Under the pieces are notes generated by a model. The model was not told where the DNA came from. It saw only the letters and a list, made by a program, of their open reading frames with translations, and made no database searches. The translations under genes and the position numbers were made by a program. Shown here one piece after another: positions 62,501 through 64,000 of a DNA stretch of 64,000 nucleotides (position 1 is its first letter; each line of letters begins with the position of its first letter). Location: the NCBI GenBank assembly GCA_020746105.1, contig CM036619.1, forward strand, positions 1,265,395 to 1,329,394, given 5' to 3'. This stretch comes from Trogon surrucura (Eukaryota; Chordata; Aves; Trogoniformes; Trogonidae).

Positions 62501-63908
62501 GTTGGAGACCTGTATCCAGTGGAGTGCCTCAAGGGTCGGTACTGGGACCAGTATTATTCAATATATTCATCGATGACTTGGATGAGGGACTAGAGAGTAC
62601 TATCAGCAAGGTTGCTGATGACACCAAGCTGGGAGGAGCGGTTGACACACCAGCAGGCTGTGCTGCCATCCAGCGAGACCTGGACAGGCTGGAGGGTTGG
62701 GCAGGGAAAAATTTAATGAAATATCACAAGGGTAAGTGTAGGGTCTTGCATCTGGGTAGGAACAACCTCGGGTTCCAGTATAAGTTGGGGAATGACTTAT
62801 TAGAGAGCAGTGTAGGGGAAAGGGACCTGGGAGTCTTGGTGGACAGCAGGATGACCATGAGCCAGCAGTGTGCCCTTGTGGCCAGGAAGGTCAATGGCAT
62901 CCTGGGGTGTATTAGAAGGGGGGTGGTTAGTAGGTCAAGAGAGGTTCTCCTTCCCCTCTACTCTGCCCTGGTGAGACCCCATCTGGAATACTGTGTCCAG
63001 TTCTGGGCCCCTCAGTTTAAGAAAGACAGGGAACTGCTGGAGAGAGTCCAGCACAGGGCAACTGGGATGATGGAGGGAGTGGAGCATCTCCCTTATGAGA
63101 AAAGACTGAGGGAGCTGGGTCTGTTTAGCTTGGAGCAGAGGAGACTGAGGGGTGACCTCATTAATGTTTACAAATATCTAAAGGGTGAGTGTCACGAGGA
63201 TGGAGCCAGGCTCTTCTCGGTGACAACCACTGATAGGACAAGGGGTAATGGGCTGAAACTGGAACATAAGAGGTTCCGCTTAAACTCGAGAAGAAACTTC
63301 TTCTCAGTGAGGGTGACAGAGCCCTGGCACAGGCTGCCCAGAGAGGTTGTGGAGTCTCCTTCTCTGGGGACATTCAAGACCTGCCTGGACACGTTCCTGT
63401 GTAGCATCATCGAGGCGTTCCTGCTCTGGCAGGGGTTGGACTTGATGATCTTTCAAGGTCCCTTCCAATCCCTGACATTCTGTGATTCTATGATGGGATG
63501 GGGATGGGGATGGGATGGGTTTGGGATGGGGATGGGATGGGGATGAGATGGGGATGGGATGGGATGGGATTGGGATGGGGCTGGGGCTGGGATGGGATGG
63601 GGACGGGTTTGAGATGGGGGTGGGATGGCGACGAGTTTGGGATGGGATGCTCGTGGCCGTGCTCCCGGTGCCACGGAGGATGCCACAAAAGCCGTGTCCC
63701 CCCCGCCGAGCAGGAGCTGCTGCCGCTGGCAGGAGGAGAGCCAGTGGACCTCCTGGCCTCGGCCCAGTCGTGGCTGCGGCAGGTGTGCGAGCTGCTTCAG
63801 ACCCCCCCCCGAGAAGGCGAACCAGGGCGAGCTGGCCGCCTTCGTGTCCTACGCCATCACCTTCCCGCGGGACTTCCAGGGGCTGCTCGACACCTACTGT
63901 GTCAGGAG
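59529..63908 (+). CDS. NAPRT: nicotinate phosphoribosyltransferase (NAPRT), 5' six exons
   Basis: NAPRT joins nicotinic acid to PRPP to make nicotinate mononucleotide, the first step of the Preiss-Handler NAD pathway. Exons: 59529-59715, 61243-61370, 61467-61549, 61718-61848, 61932-62047, 63714-63908; the gene continues past the window. Recognisable blocks are [18 protein letters not shown], the ELFFRR box, [66 protein letters not shown] and [20 protein letters not shown]. The last exon, [24 protein letters not shown], is conserved. Inside this exon a C9 run (63802-63810) shifts the frame by one base: the first part ([10 protein letters not shown]...CELLQ) and the rest are in different frames although both ends have the right phase. 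A base-count error is likely. Confidence 0.95.
59805..61120. repeat. minisatellite filling NAPRT intron 1
   Basis: Units of about 40-45 bases made of GGGGACAGGGGGACCTGCAG and GGGACAGGGACAGCTCTCAG modules are regular to about 60260 and then grow increasingly degenerate. The plus strand is purine-rich and G-dense. Long open frames here are artefacts of the repeat. Confidence 0.95.
62063..62132. repeat. GGGATG array, left part
   Basis: Tandem GGGATG and GGGATGGG-type units in NAPRT intron 5. The array stops where a CR1 begins and resumes at 63494. Confidence 0.93.
62133..63493 (+). mobile_element. CR1 LINE with long open RT frame, in NAPRT intron 5
   Basis: A 5'-truncated CR1 starts at [16 protein letters not shown] (RT motif region). 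It stays open for about 450 codons through [41 protein letters not shown], the thumb region and the C-terminus, ending with tail ATTCTGTGATTCTATGATGG. The endonuclease half is missing. The catalytic box reads VADD instead of FADD. The unbroken frame suggests a relatively recent insertion. Confidence 0.96.
63494..63645. repeat. GGGATG array, right part
   Basis: The continuation of the array split by the CR1, with GGGATGGG, GGTTTGGGATGG and GGGGCTGG variants. Confidence 0.93.
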
Positions 63909-64000
63909 GTGAGAACGGGGTGGCTTTTGCCACGCCGGCAGAGGGGACGGACGCATCGCTCCTCGCTTGGTGGCCTTGGAGCAGGGACGTTGCCACCTGG

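Overview
This is a vertebrate nuclear segment, almost certainly from a bird. The gene models have short GT-AG introns and CpG-rich promoters. Nearly all interspersed repeats are CR1 LINE copies ending in the ATTCTRTG-type tail typical of avian genomes, and there is one avian ERVL-like solo LTR. The order GFUS, PYCR3, TIGD5, EEF1D, NAPRT corresponds to the gene block at human 8q24.3. The species cannot be told from the sequence alone.

Layout: 1-8.9 kb is intergenic and largely CR1 remnants. 8.9-14.15 kb holds GFUS (+), with a CpG island, an intronic minisatellite and 10 coding exons. 14.3-17.86 kb holds a brambleberry/KAR5-like gene (-), convergent with GFUS; its 3' half splices in frame but its 5' half looks broken. 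17.86-18.46 kb is a divergent promoter carrying a long pentanucleotide array. 18.46-21.3 kb is PYCR3 (+, six exons). 21.3-25.9 kb is intergenic with two CR1 copies. 25.9-27.7 kb is the single-exon TIGD5 (-), a domesticated pogo/Tigger transposase. 27.7-28.3 kb is a bidirectional CpG promoter with an NRF1 palindrome. 28.3-57.4 kb is EEF1D (+), including the large exon of the long isoform (37630-38873) and the seven exons of the translation factor. 59.5 kb to the window end is NAPRT (+), six coding exons seen and continuing beyond the edge.

Functionally the genes are housekeeping ones: GDP-fucose synthesis (GFUS), proline synthesis (PYCR3), translation elongation factor 1B delta (EEF1D) and NAD salvage from nicotinic acid (NAPRT). 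They share a compact GC-rich neighbourhood with two divergent promoters and two convergent gene pairs (GFUS with the brambleberry-like gene, PYCR3 with TIGD5), not a pathway.

The more unusual content is structural. There is a 1,036-nt uninterrupted homopyrimidine array inside an EEF1D intron; minisatellites in the first introns of GFUS, PYCR3 and NAPRT; a CR1 with a long open reverse-transcriptase frame that splits a GGGATG array in NAPRT; nested and inverted CR1 pairs; two candidate unannotated EEF1D cassette exons; and a six-fold repeated motif in the EEF1D long-isoform exon. I found no convincing novel multi-gene system.
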